NCBI GenBank assembly: GCA_947846985.1
Contig: CANTUZ010000001.1
Span: forward strand, 111,555,757-111,619,756
Length of the DNA: 64,000 nt
Direction: 5' to 3'
Source of the DNA: Fratercula arctica
Lineage: Eukaryota; Chordata; Aves; Charadriiformes; Alcidae
Both the position numbers and the translations under genes were made by a program. Numbering within the stretch: the stretch's first letter is position 1; each line of letters begins with the position of its first letter. Under the pieces are notes generated by a model. It was given only the letters and a program-made list of their open reading frames with translations, was not told where the DNA came from and did not search any database. Shown here in pieces: positions 48,564 through 60,016 of this stretch.

Positions 48564-50360
48564 ATTAGTTTTCATTATTAAGATCAAAAGTATAACAGGT
48601 AGAAAAATTCTGTGTGTCAACATTTCAACACTAAATTGATTTTTAAACACGAAGGAAAGCAAAAGTCAGTTTCAATATAATATCCTGTGTCACAAATATC
48701 TTCCTTGGTTCTATAATAGCCTTAATGCACATCGAAGTAGCATTGCAATACAATGTGTCATAGTATTTACCGTTTTATAAGCACATTTTTTTTAAAGAAG
48801 CTAGACATTTTTAGAAACACAGCATCACTTAGGACATTTTTATCTCTTGACATTAAAACTATATTTAAAGTAATGCATACATTACATGACAAGAACAAAA
48901 ATATTTTTGGACTAAGAAGATAATTATAGTTAGATTTGATTCCTGAGGACAAAGGGACAAAGTGAGTTCTTCTAAGAGACAAATATTCACAGTCATTTTA
49001 CCAGTCCAACATTATTTCTGATATATTTATATTCCAAGAATAAGCAGAATAGAATAATCTAGCTATAAGCATCATCTTTATTTTGGTGCTATTTAAAAAA
49101 AAAAAAAAAAAGATGTTAATTGCCTTTTTAACACCAATAGTAACAGCAGCTATGGTGATAGTATTTTAACACAATTCTTGTTTTACTTTTGTTAATATAA
49201 ACATACCATAATAAACACTTACAAAACAAATATTTATCATCTAAGCCTCTTTGTCCATCAAACATTCATTTCTATTAATATTACTACCCATTAAAAAAAA
49301 TAAAATCTGTATTTTGAAAGAAAACCAATCATTTAATTATAAAACAGCTAACAGTTACAAGAATATTTTACCCAATTGATTTATGAAGGTATTGCAGAGT
49401 ATTTACAATTTAGTTAAAGAATGCAAGAGAGATTAAAATTAAATTTTAGGACATGAATGATGTTTTTAATCTGTGTTATAAATTTTGATAAATGAGTAGT
49501 TAGATTTACCATTATAACATGCCTGTTTTGGGGTATTTATTTGTTTGGGAGGGGGTGTGTGTGGTGTCTGTTCCTTTTTTTTTGTGTCAAGTAAACATGA
49601 AACAATATTAAACAAGTTTGCTAAAGTACTTCTTGGTTAGGCTTTTTCCTTTCTTATAAATAGAAAAAATCTAGGAGGAAAAGTAAATCATTTATTTGAA
49701 TGGGCACTGCACACTAGCAATACATCTCAATCAATTATCCATAATGCTTTAAAAATGAACTCTAACCAATGTATAGGATTACTGTTCTAGCAAAGTAGAT
49801 ACATGTTTCCTATGTAAAGCTTGCTGGATTTTTCCTGACTAGTCGTATGGGACATTGTCTCCAGGATAAAATCAGAAGGATATCTATGTATTGATTAGTG
49901 TTAGAAAAGACATTTGAAGCAAGAGGAATGCTTAACCAACCTGCATTTAATTCCTTTTACACAAATTTTAAATATCTTGAGCAAAGCAGATATGAAAATG
50001 TATGTCATATCCTCAGTGTTGTTTAACTGTGAGTTTAACTGCTATAATTAATTGAAATGTTGTTTCCATGTAGGCAATATATCAGACTGTTGAATCTACT
50101 TATAATGCAAGCATCATCAAATTAACTGTGTCAATTGTCTTAAATAAATATTTTTGAGATAATTTAAAAATAATCTAATTGCTTGCTACTTTACTATTTT
50201 CACATTTCACGGACACAAAGCAACTGACCACCAGTTCAACGTTATGCTTTACTAGACCAGGTCCTGAATACTTGAGCTGTTTTAACACAGGTTATTAAAA
50301 ATACAAATATTATTTCAAAATGAGTATACTGTGAAAGTGCTTTCAGACCTCGTAGCGGCA

Positions 50361-50792
50361 TGGATTTGCAGTTCATTAGTCCACAAGCAAGGAAGACATT
50401 ATGAATTTAAAGCCACTAATGAATTTTTTCTCTAAGCTGAATAGATGTGGTATTGGAGTTTTTGTTTGGTTGTGGGTTTTTTTTGTTTCTGGGTTGGTGG
50501 TTTTTTGTGTTTTTTTGTTGTTGTTGTTGTTGTTGTTGATGTTTTGTTTTGTAGAATGGAAAATGACTTGTAGAAAGGAAAAAATGGATTTGCAGTTCAT
50601 TAGTCCACAAACAAGGAAGATATGAATTTAAAGCCAATGATGAAATTTTTCTCTAAGCTGAATAGATGTGGTATCAGATTTTTTGTTTGGTTGTGGGTTT
50701 TTTTTGTGGCTGGGTTGGTGTTTTTTTGTGGTTTGATTTTTTTTTTTTTGGATGTTTTGTTTTGTAGAAAGGAAAATGATTTGTTTGAGAAA
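50361..50792 (+). repeat. Direct tandem duplication, about 224 bp per unit
   Basis: Unit 1 starts at about 50361 with TGGATTTGCAGTTCATTAGT, and unit 2 starts at 50585 with the same 20 bases. Both continue through CCACAA(G/A)CAAGGAAGA, ATGAATTTAAAGCCA, TCTAAGCTGAATAGATGTGG, a TTTGTTTGGTTGTGGGTTTT tract and GTTTTGTTTTGTAGAA. The units differ mainly in the T/G-rich middle: unit 1 has (TTG)n at 50515-50538 and unit 2 has a T-run. Outside the tract only about a tenth of positions differ, so the duplication is fairly recent. Parallel frames on both strands are repeated in the two units, but their content is low-complexity (poly-Gln/Asn/Lys) and I do not take them as genes. Confidence 0.9.
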
Positions 50793-53069
50793 GGCAAAAG
50801 TTCACCTTAAAATTCAGGGCATGGAGGATTGTTTTTATTACTTATGATCCCCCACCCCCACTTTATTACAAATTAGAGTTTTGGGCACCTCCATCATAGA
50901 AACAGATAATTATATAAGTTTTACAGTCTGAATGTAATACTGGTATATAAGAAGGTCACTGACACCTTAGCTCCCAGTTTGCTCAGGGTGAATTACAGCT
51001 TTGGGCAAAAAGCCAAAGCATCAGCTAACTTCTATCTAAAACTACTAACGTGGATGTAATTATGCATTTAAATAATATCAGCTTTGTGCAGATACAAAGT
51101 AGAGAGGCACACCACTTATAACTGTTCAAGAGATGCACAACTTAGTTACAGTGCTATGATCATCTTGCTTGTAGCATGGTTTTTTTTCAGTATCACAAAT
51201 TATGGCCAAAGGTAAGACAGGAAAATTGTAAGTTTCTTGTCTTCCTTTCTACTGATTATATACATCTTTCAGGAGTAAATGCTACAAATTTGGCTAACTA
51301 CCTGAATAAAAGAAATCCAGATTATGAGAAGAACGGGTAGATTGACTGTCAGCTGCTTGGAAAGGAGTCTCTTTTCTTCCTGTTATTTGTGTTACCTAAT
51401 ATACTTTAGTCTAACAACTTCTTCAACAACTCCCTTCTTCTTTCCAGAGGTGTGAACTTGGGAGAAAGGATACCCCTATAGTAAGTTACATTTCTGCATA
51501 GATTTTACTTTTTTACAGCTCAAAATTCTCCTGCTTTTAGTTATTGATTCTTATAACATTTGTTGGTATAAGAACTCACAGATGGTCAACAAAACATCTT
51601 TACTACACTAAACTGAAAAGATTAGTTTGCATTTGGTTTGATACCTACAGGCATGTGTCTGTGACATATCATCAACCAGAACACCCACGTACCACCGAAA
51701 CACTATACTGCACTACGGGGAGACATATGATCTCCAAAACACACCTATAGGTTCAAAAGAATTATTTAGAGAAAAATGTCCATTGACTCTAATTGCTTTT
51801 TAAGTTGTGGACTGTATCCCTCATAGAGACGCTTTGTCATCATGCAGCTGGCACACAGCATAAAAAGGTTATCAGAGAGGAAAGCATTAAGATCCTGAAC
51901 ATTTTCCTAGAGCAGCATTTTGAACTCTCAACAGATGTCACTAATGTACCTGATTTACGGTAACATGCAATTTTACATTTTGTCATTCATATTGACTTTC
52001 CATTTGACACTCTCTAATGGATAATCAAGGTCAACTAAAGCATAATCAATTAGTCTGCATTAATTGGTGGCCAGAACTACGTTTTTCTTGTGATTTCCAA
52101 CTTATCCATGTACTATACATCTTTCAGCTCTCCCCGGGGCCCCCCTCAAGCATGTTGTTTCAGAGTAATTATAATGAGTTAGAATGTCTTTGTTCAATGA
52201 TATTCAATCAAATTATTCCCCAGGAGCACCAAACTGAAGGTAAATTTTGCCTTAAAATATTTCATGCTTCTATCAAAAATATCATTTGCTCTTTTAGTGG
52301 CATATTGACAGTAATACTATAAAAGATATCTTGACAATCAGAGTGGCAGGTAGGAAGACAGGCAGAAAATTCTGCATCTCACAAAATAATACAAAAGAGG
52401 GGGGGGGGGGGGGAAAGGAAATGTTTCTGCTGCATTCTCAGAGGGTTCCCCTTCACATACGCCTGGGGAGGGTAGACTATCTCTCTAAATGAATCAGGGC
52501 ATGGAAAACAAAAAAAGTTGCTCCTTCCTGCCCTATCAGGTGTGCAGAAAGGAATTCCATTTACACTGAAAAGATATAGGATGGTCTGGAATCAGATCAC
52601 ACCTTCTGTCTGTCTAGGAAAAAATAAGGCAGCAGCATGTTAGACATGTAGATGGTTTTCTCTTGTATTTTCAGAAGACTCAGAATGAGAACTAGAAGGT
52701 TTTCTTGACTCTGTAAAGACTTCAAATTAGGAATTTTTTTTCTCATGTTCAAATGAAGTTTAGTTGTGATTTTCATAAGACTCAAAGAGAAATTCAGAAT
52801 GCTTCCAAAGTTAATAGGAATACTAGGGATAAGATAGGTAGTAGTAGGTTAATCAGGGTAGGTGCGAAAGGGAAGAGAGAAAGCATGGCGTGGAAGAAAA
52901 AAGTATGTGAATTGTAAACAGGCTTATCCAATAGATGTTTAATCTGACTTCAGACCATCCTATATCTGATCCTTCTCTCATAACAATGATGGATATAACC
53001 AGAAACTTGGTTCTATCATGAGGAAATAGCCTCGTCCTCCAGTATATTGAATGCTGCACTCATTTGGGG
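50793..53069. other. Non-coding DNA with G15 run
   Basis: I see no gene. A 15-base guanine run lies at 52399-52413. Confidence 0.55.
52399..52413 (+). repeat. G15 homopolymer
   Basis: Fifteen consecutive guanines. It can form intramolecular or intermolecular quadruplexes in principle and is also a likely sequencing-error site. Confidence 0.85.
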
Positions 53070-53830
53070 GTTATCCCCAGACTTGCTGACTAGGCATTGT
53101 CCAGATCATTAATGAAAATGCTAAATGGGGTTGACCCCATTTAGTGGTCATTAGGATGTGTCAGAGATATACCACTAGAAACCAACTGCCAGCTGGAGTT
53201 TGTCCCATGATTATAACTCTTTGAGCCCAATGATCCATCCAATTTTCCAGCCACCTATTAATTCACTTAAATAGTCGATATCTCAGCAGTTAGGCTATAA
53301 GAATGCAATGGGAAAGCATGTCAAGAACTATGCTGAAGTCAAGGTAAACAATATGCACTTCTCCCCTTGCCCACACAACAGATTATCTCATCATAGAAAG
53401 CAATTGGAGCAGTCAGCTACAATTTGCTTTTGTTGGTAAATTTGTGCTGAATGTTCCCAGTCACCTTGTCCTTTGTGTGCCTGGATGTGGCTCTTGTAGA
53501 GTGCTTTTTTGAAGATGAATGTGAGGTTTACCTACTTTCAGCAACAAGGAACATCCCCTTGCCATCACCTTTCAAAAATGACAGAGAGCAGACTTTCAGT
53601 GTCATCAGCCAGCTTCCCAGCACCCTTGATGGCATCCCATTGGGCTGCAGGCTTGGCTCAGAGACTTGGAAGACATGGGTGTTATATTACCAGAAAAATC
53701 CATGGCAGTGGCATTAGTATCTCACCCTTTTCAGTGTTGTTACTATGTCTACTGCCTCATCGACCAGTAAGACCACAGGTTACTCAGTCTTTCTTTCGCT
53801 GTCAGTTTCCAGGAATGTCTCATTTTAATG
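53070..53830 (-). mobile_element. CR1 LINE fragment, internal RT region
   Basis: Read on the minus strand, this matches the middle of the CR1 reverse transcriptase. On the plus strand, CCAGATCATTAATGAAAATG corresponds to CCAGATCATTGATAAGGATA at 25965, and GATATACCACTAGAAACC to GGACACCACTGGTGACC. AACTATGCTGAAGTCAAGGTAAAC covers the YLDF region, and ATGACAGAGAGCAGACTTTC with GTCATCAGCCAGCTTCCCAGCACCC covers the start of the RT. Its wording differs from the 25-kb copy, indicating another subfamily. Neither the 3' end nor an open frame is present; old copy. Confidence 0.85.
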
Positions 53831-56800
53831 GTGCTCCCTTTTAACTCAGTAAAGCAGTATCGACTTGTGCAGACAGCAGTAACAACTTGGGAATGACCAG
53901 CAGTCACTTTTCTAGAAATCTCACTCTACAACTGCAGAAATAACATGCTAACTTGAGACCTCTCAAAGAAAAGCATGCAACTAATGGCCTCTGAAAGCTT
54001 GTCACTCAAAGGTAGTCTAGGACTCTAGTTTAAGGGCTTCATATAAGTAGAACAATTATTTAGGTTGCTGCTATGGAGACATACACTGCTGACAGACTGA
54101 TGGCAGATATCATGAAGCTAATGAAAATTTTCCATGAAACGGAATTTATTTGTTCATTTTGATGACTTGGGTCAGAGCATTTCGATTTTTGCCACCCAAG
54201 GCACTCACATGAAGTTTCATGGATATTCACGCCAGATCTCCTTCCAACCATATACTCCAAATGTCTTCTGACACTGTGTTTGAGTAAGTTGGAGACACCA
54301 ATGCAGTGACATCTGTCAGCAGTTATCTCTGAAAGTTAGTCCCTTTCCTTCCACTCCCACCAACAACATTCCGTGCTTGTGCTCTCTGTATTGAAATGTG
54401 TTCACATACAAAAGCATCTAATGTCAGTATGTTTAAATATAGAACACAGTAGGAGCAAGGCAGTATAGAAGTTACTTTGTTTGAACTGTTGTGTTTTGTA
54501 TCCTGCTTGCCATGTGTACCATTGGCAGTGCACTGCTAGGCCAGCAGTACTCTGTGAGAGTAGAGGATGACAAAGTCTTTGCAGATATTGTCCACTCATC
54601 CTTTGTCATATTGAACAAATGCTTCTTAGCTATTTCAAAGTAATAGCTTCCAACTGAAAGACTGAGGAAGTTCACTAGCATTTATTTAGTTGTTCCCTAA
54701 ACCAGACACATAAACAGCCTAAAATGTTAGGCTTTACTGAACATACAGTCCCATCTGAGACATCCATCACCTTAACATCTAAAAATAAAGAACAGGTGTC
54801 CTATTCACAGAAAGATAATGTGTAAAATCATGGGACATCTCCAAGCCTCACTAAGAACAAGAAAGGCTATGGGGTTGATCTTTCCAGGTTGAGCAAAAGA
54901 AGGACTTTAATGATTTTGATTGATGTAGTCACCATAGAAACGACTGTTCAGTGTTTTCTGCTACTCTGAGTCTTTTATTCAGACATACAATATAGATGCA
55001 CAATACCTGTGTCCACACCCTTTAGGCCAAAAAAGAGAAGGTAGACAACAGATTGGTCAGGACTTCTTTCCAGCTAATACAAAACCACACAAAGCTAAAG
55101 TCAACTGAAGGAGAGATATAAAGGCAACACCAAAAAGAGAGGAGATACAGAAATACATCCTTCAGCTGATGAAAGACAGACATCTCTGACAAAAACTGTT
55201 ATGCATTGTTTCTACACAACAGGAAAACTAGAATGACAGCCCAGCCACACACACAGAGCAACTCTGCCAACGGTGGTTTTCCTCTTGCATAAGATAAGCC
55301 TTTTATGGGTCCTTTATTTCCCATGTCATATTGTAGGAACAGGTACTTCTTGTTGGTGCCCACCTTCCCTCTGCACACAACTTGCTGCTCCACTGCAAAA
55401 AAAAAAATGAAGGCTTCTTCCAATACTATTCTATACCAGAAGGAAATGTTACTTTATGAGCCAGCCAGCTAAAGTGCTGAGAAAGTTTTGTCATCACAGG
55501 GCAGGGAGAAAACAATGATGACACATCTGTCCCCAATCTGTGACGATGCAATATCCTCCTGCTCTCTCTAAGGCCTAGGAAAGAGCTTTTAAACCTTTCA
55601 CAGTCTAAATCACGTTATGTTCTTCCTCATAGTTAGGGTAGCTGTCTAGCTGCAACATCTCTCCCTAGCAGTAGGGAGAAAGGGAAAGGGAACTTCAGGG
55701 CTTGGGAGCTCAACCAGTATTCGTGTTCAGAGTCAATTAGACAAAAAGGTGGTGTATGAAGCTGCTCTACCAATAATTCTTCATTAGACAATTTTGCAAT
55801 AGTCTTCTCTGAAAAAAAGTCAGCTTTGCCAGTTCACAAGTTAGGCCTAAAAACATTTACGTAGGTCTGTGATGCATTCAATACCTGCCTATATACTTAT
55901 TCCTTTTAGGCCTTCTGTCTACAAGTTAACAACAGTGTTAAAGTTTACACTGTTCTGTTGTGCAATTTAGAGCTGAGAGTGCTTAGGCAAAACTTTCTCC
56001 AGATCACTTCCACAGAAAGAGGGAATGAGTAGAAAAAGTCTACACCTACCTTTGCAGCTTTCATTAAAACTGCTGTTTCACCAGAGCCATTATTCAAGTT
56101 GGAGTATGGAATCTGCACTTGAAAGAACCGGACAATGAGGAAAAGAAAGGATTCCATAACTAATAGAATTATGTTTACTTAATATACCACGAAGGTAAGA
56201 AAGTGCTGTGCCTGATTTGTTCAGAAGTTATTACTGTTATGAAACACTAAAACATCAAACATCATTACATGATAAATCAAAATTCCTTTAATAAATTCTC
56301 TGCTGATTACCTTAGCGACAAACTAGAACTTCTGCTTAATGGTTCATTTTTAAGAAATTGGTCAAAGAAATGAAGATGCTGTCTGTGCTAGCTGCATTAA
56401 TATTCCTGAAAACACTAAAAGGAAGAAGCCATGTAGTGAGGTGTTGGAGACCACATGCTGAAAGTTTCAAGCATCTTACCCTTGAGAAATAAAGCTACAT
56501 TTAATAGAATCAACTCATTTATCACATCAGGTCACACTGTGTAGAAGACCTGTGCAACCAAATTCAAAACATTACAGGAAAATTTGCTGCATTTACATAG
56601 TTCTGAATAAGAGTATGAATACCAGATCTGAGTTCCTTATTTTAATGGAGGATGACTGAGGAATTCATATCTCCTAAGGAGCTACTTACCCATGTCTTGA
56701 ATCAAACCAAGCATTTTGTATTCTATATGCCAGATATCTGATTAAAACAACATAAAAAGCTTTCTATGAGGTACATTTTTTATGATAACGAGAGTCACCA

Positions 56801-59484
56801 AATAACAAAAAAGTTGAGGTATACACATCTGCATTTTTTAAATACAGAGATCTTGATGTCTCCATCTTCAAAATGGATCTAATAATCAACAGTTTGTTGA
56901 AAGGCATGTAAATTTTCCAAAATCAAATTGATGAATTTATTCAAAAGTGGAAGGCTCAATTCAACAAGTAAAACAATACTGAGCTTGTAGTTGGCTTCAT
57001 GTTCTTTTACATATTTAATTTTCCCAATGCTCCTGCACTGGTCCAAGGAAGGTGAAGAATGTGCAAGAAAAGATGAAATTAATTCAGTTAAACCTAAAAG
57101 GTTGGACTTGGATGTAGAATTATAGGGTTTTCTTTGTTTAGTTGGTTGTTCTTGTTTGGTTGGTTGGTTTTTGTAATCCCTAAAGTAAGTTTCAGTACTA
57201 TATTTTTCCTTAGTTTAGAGGACACTGTAAACTTCCAACAGCCTTACATCATCAACAAAGCAACAGTCTAAAATGCAACTATTAATTTTCAAAATAGTGT
57301 TCTTAAACAATTTTTCTATTTCCTATTACAAGAACCAAATTCTATGGAAAGATTTTATACTCAGTCATCACTGCGAATGGAACCATCAGCATGGAACCGT
57401 CTTCCATGCCGAAACTCCACACACGGGGCTGGATAGCATACTTTGGTGCAGAGAAGAGAGACTGAAGACAGAACATGACACACAGATTCCCAGATTAGAA
57501 CCTGTTTGAATTATCAGAGTGCAGCTTTGAATTACAGCATCCCTGCTTTTGAGGCATTATGGCTTTTGAAGAGAGTGTTGGAGAGATTTCTCTAGAAAGC
57601 TAGTTTTGTGAAAAATATATCACTTCCTTGAGAGGCGGTTGTTGTGTAATTTTTTTTTTTTGGTCCTGGCTAAAAGTTACATCCATCTTCACCAGTGTAA
57701 CTGAAGAATAAATAGAGATACTCTTGCACAGTAGCACTAGTTACAGAGATTAAGATGTGACAAGACTGCTCAAGCTGTTACAAATAGGTGCCTAGAAAAC
57801 TGCTAAAGCTATTTCCTACACTGTCTAGGTATGGCTTTTCATTCTGCAATCATAATACACAGCTAACTGTGTGGACAATGGATTTAACCTGAAGAGTTTT
57901 GCAACCCCACTTCCCGTAAAAAGGACAATCTCTTTGTTCTCAGAACTTTACTCAGAACTATTCAGAGAGAAAATATCATTATGCCAGAGTATGTGCAAAC
58001 AAAACACTGAGTTACTCACCTTGAGACCAGTCAGAAAACAGAGGACAAAAGACAAAGCTCAATATTTGCCAAATGGTGAAAGAGAAAATGTTGATCTTAT
58101 TCTTTAAAACATACTGTGTTTGAACATAGGACAGAAAAAAGCTTTTAAAACTTTGTCTCCCAAGAAAGCATGTCTCATTCCTTCATTTCCAAAGGGATTA
58201 CCTTCAAAACGTAAGACGTCTTTGATAGAGCTTGTTCTCATTTACTGAAAACAAATGAAAGAGGAAGTAATGAGGGAGAGGGACAGAGACGGCCTACATT
58301 ACATACAACTGATATTCTTTGCTAGCACAAGTTTAAGTGAAAAATATTTTGTTTTCATGTTTTCTTCCCAAAAAGAATGTTCCTGATGTGGAAGGAGTAG
58401 CAACTGAAGATGTGTCAGCTACCAACCACCTGCAACTTGAAGTTCTTCAGAGAATGCTGTCACTGAACAGATAATTACCCACTACCCTGTGTGTCTGTGC
58501 CTGTACTTACCTCCTCCTGGCCCTTAAAAATCTGTATACTTTTCTTGAAGTTAACAGATCTACCTAGAAAAACCCAAGCACTGGAAAACTGTCAGAAAAA
58601 TATCAGTGTGGCACTGCATAACAATTACCAAGCAAAGGTCCATCCAGTCTGGTTTCCCAACTTCCTGTTTCACACCTACAGCACCAGACGAAAGCACAAG
58701 AATTTACTATATAATACAGGATAACCCACTGTACCACAGCCTTCCTTCCCCTGCATTTCCTCTTCTATAGACTTAGAGGTTGACCACAAGAAATGGTGCA
58801 TTCTGAAAGTGAAATACCATTAAAATATGAAGGCTTGCAGCAATTGGTAGAATCTGTGAGGGAAAAAAATAGTGGTTCCTATACATTGTTAGAAATGAAA
58901 TGCCTTTCTGAAAATGGCAGATTTTATGTTAATGGTATAATTTTTTTCCTGTGCTTGCAATTTGTTTTCCTTCCCATGTAAAGGTAAAAAGTTCATACTG
59001 AAGTTGACTTAGAAATGAACCTGAGTGAGGTGACTAGTGCTATTACTGCACCTACTAAGGTGACTCACCCCTTTAAGAGAAGTCTAAGATCCTGTTCTAT
59101 CATATTTCTCTTCACAGCTCTTGAAATTTGATGCAGACAATAATTTAGAGAATTGAAGTAAGGTTTTGAAAAATCTCAAGGCCAAAACTTGGGAACAGAA
59201 CAGTACAGTTACTGCATTTGTGTGCATTGTCCTTTTGTCTTACAGCAATGAAAACATCAGAGACAAAATGACTAAGCTACAGAAGGTTCAGCTGGTCTGG
59301 AAGAAGATAAGCATGTCAGGGCAGGTCACGTGACCCAGGGGAGAGGCACGGAACTGAGAGATCAGCCCCCTCATCTCTGAATCAGAGCAGCCTCTACTCT
59401 CTTACCTTCTAATAAAAGGAAGGCTATAATATTTCACAAGAATGAGGAAGAAGGGGTAGGTCCACCCTATTATAAAAGTCTACA
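53831..59484. other. Non-coding DNA
   Basis: I see no gene. A TTGG-rich tract lies at 57140-57172 and a T-run near 57650. Frames of 60-80 codons are scattered and unsupported. Confidence 0.55.
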
Positions 59485-60016
59485 TTTTCTGGAGTACTTT
59501 GTCTAGTTCTGGGCCCCCTGGTTCAAGAAGGACAGGGAACTGCTGGAGAGGGTGCAGCAAAGGGCTACAAAGACGATGAGGGGACTGGAACACCTCTCTT
59601 CTGAAGAAAGGCTGAGGGATTTGGGTCTTTTTAGTCTGGGAAAAAAGATGACTGAGGGGGGATCTTACCAATGCTTACAAATACTTAAAGGGTGGGTGTC
59701 AGGACGATGGGGCCAGGCTCTTTTCAGTGGTGCCCAGTGGCAGGACAAGAGAAAATGGGCACAAACTTGAGCATAGGAAGTTCCACCTAAACATGAGGAG
59801 GAACTAGAACAGGCATAGAACAGGAACAGGAACTAGAACAGCACTAGAACAGGCTGCCCAGAGAGGTGGTGGAGTCTCTGTCTCTGGAGACATTCAAAAC
59901 CCGCCTGGACGCATTCCTGTCCAGCCTGCTCTAGGTGACCCTGCTCTGGCAGGGGGTTGGACTAGATGATCTCCAGAGGTCCCTTCCAACCCCTGCCATT
60001 CTGTGATTCTGTGATT
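59485..60016 (+). mobile_element. CR1 LINE 3' fragment with internal minisatellite
   Basis: The sequence begins near TGGAGTACTTTGTCTAGTTC, then GGGCCCCCTGGTTCAAGAAG, GAGGAAAGG-type blocks, GCCAGGCTCTTTTCAGTGG and GAGACATTCAAAACCCGCCTGG. It ends GGGTTGGACTAGATGATCTC and CATTCTGTGATTCTGTGATT. This is a well preserved CR1 3' end in plus orientation; the 72-codon frame at 59552-59770 reads MQQRATKTMRGLEHLSSEER, the CR1 ORF2 C-terminal pattern. Between 59797 and 59860 the expected CR1 sequence is replaced by repeated AACTAGAACAGG/CATAGAACAGG units. Confidence 0.92.
59797..59860 (+). repeat. Degenerate minisatellite inside CR1
   Basis: Four to five imperfect units of the type GGAACTAGAACAGGCATAGA sit just before GGCTGCCCAGAGAGG. 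The unit seems to derive from the CR1 phrase containing GGAACAGGCTGCCC, expanded by slippage. Confidence 0.75.

Larger units (their letters stand above)
43871..50359. other. Non-coding DNA
   Basis: I see no gene or classified element. Simple tracts include (CAAA)n at 45305-45332, a T-run near 45192, an A-run at 48000-48013, TA/CA repeats at 48492-48563 and an A-run near 49095-49111. Overlapping frames on both strands at 45760-46071 lack domain signals. Confidence 0.55.

Noticed and set aside
48209..48568. 119-codon plus-strand frame
   Set aside because: The C-terminal quarter reads through a TA/CA microsatellite, and there is no recognisable domain or splice context.
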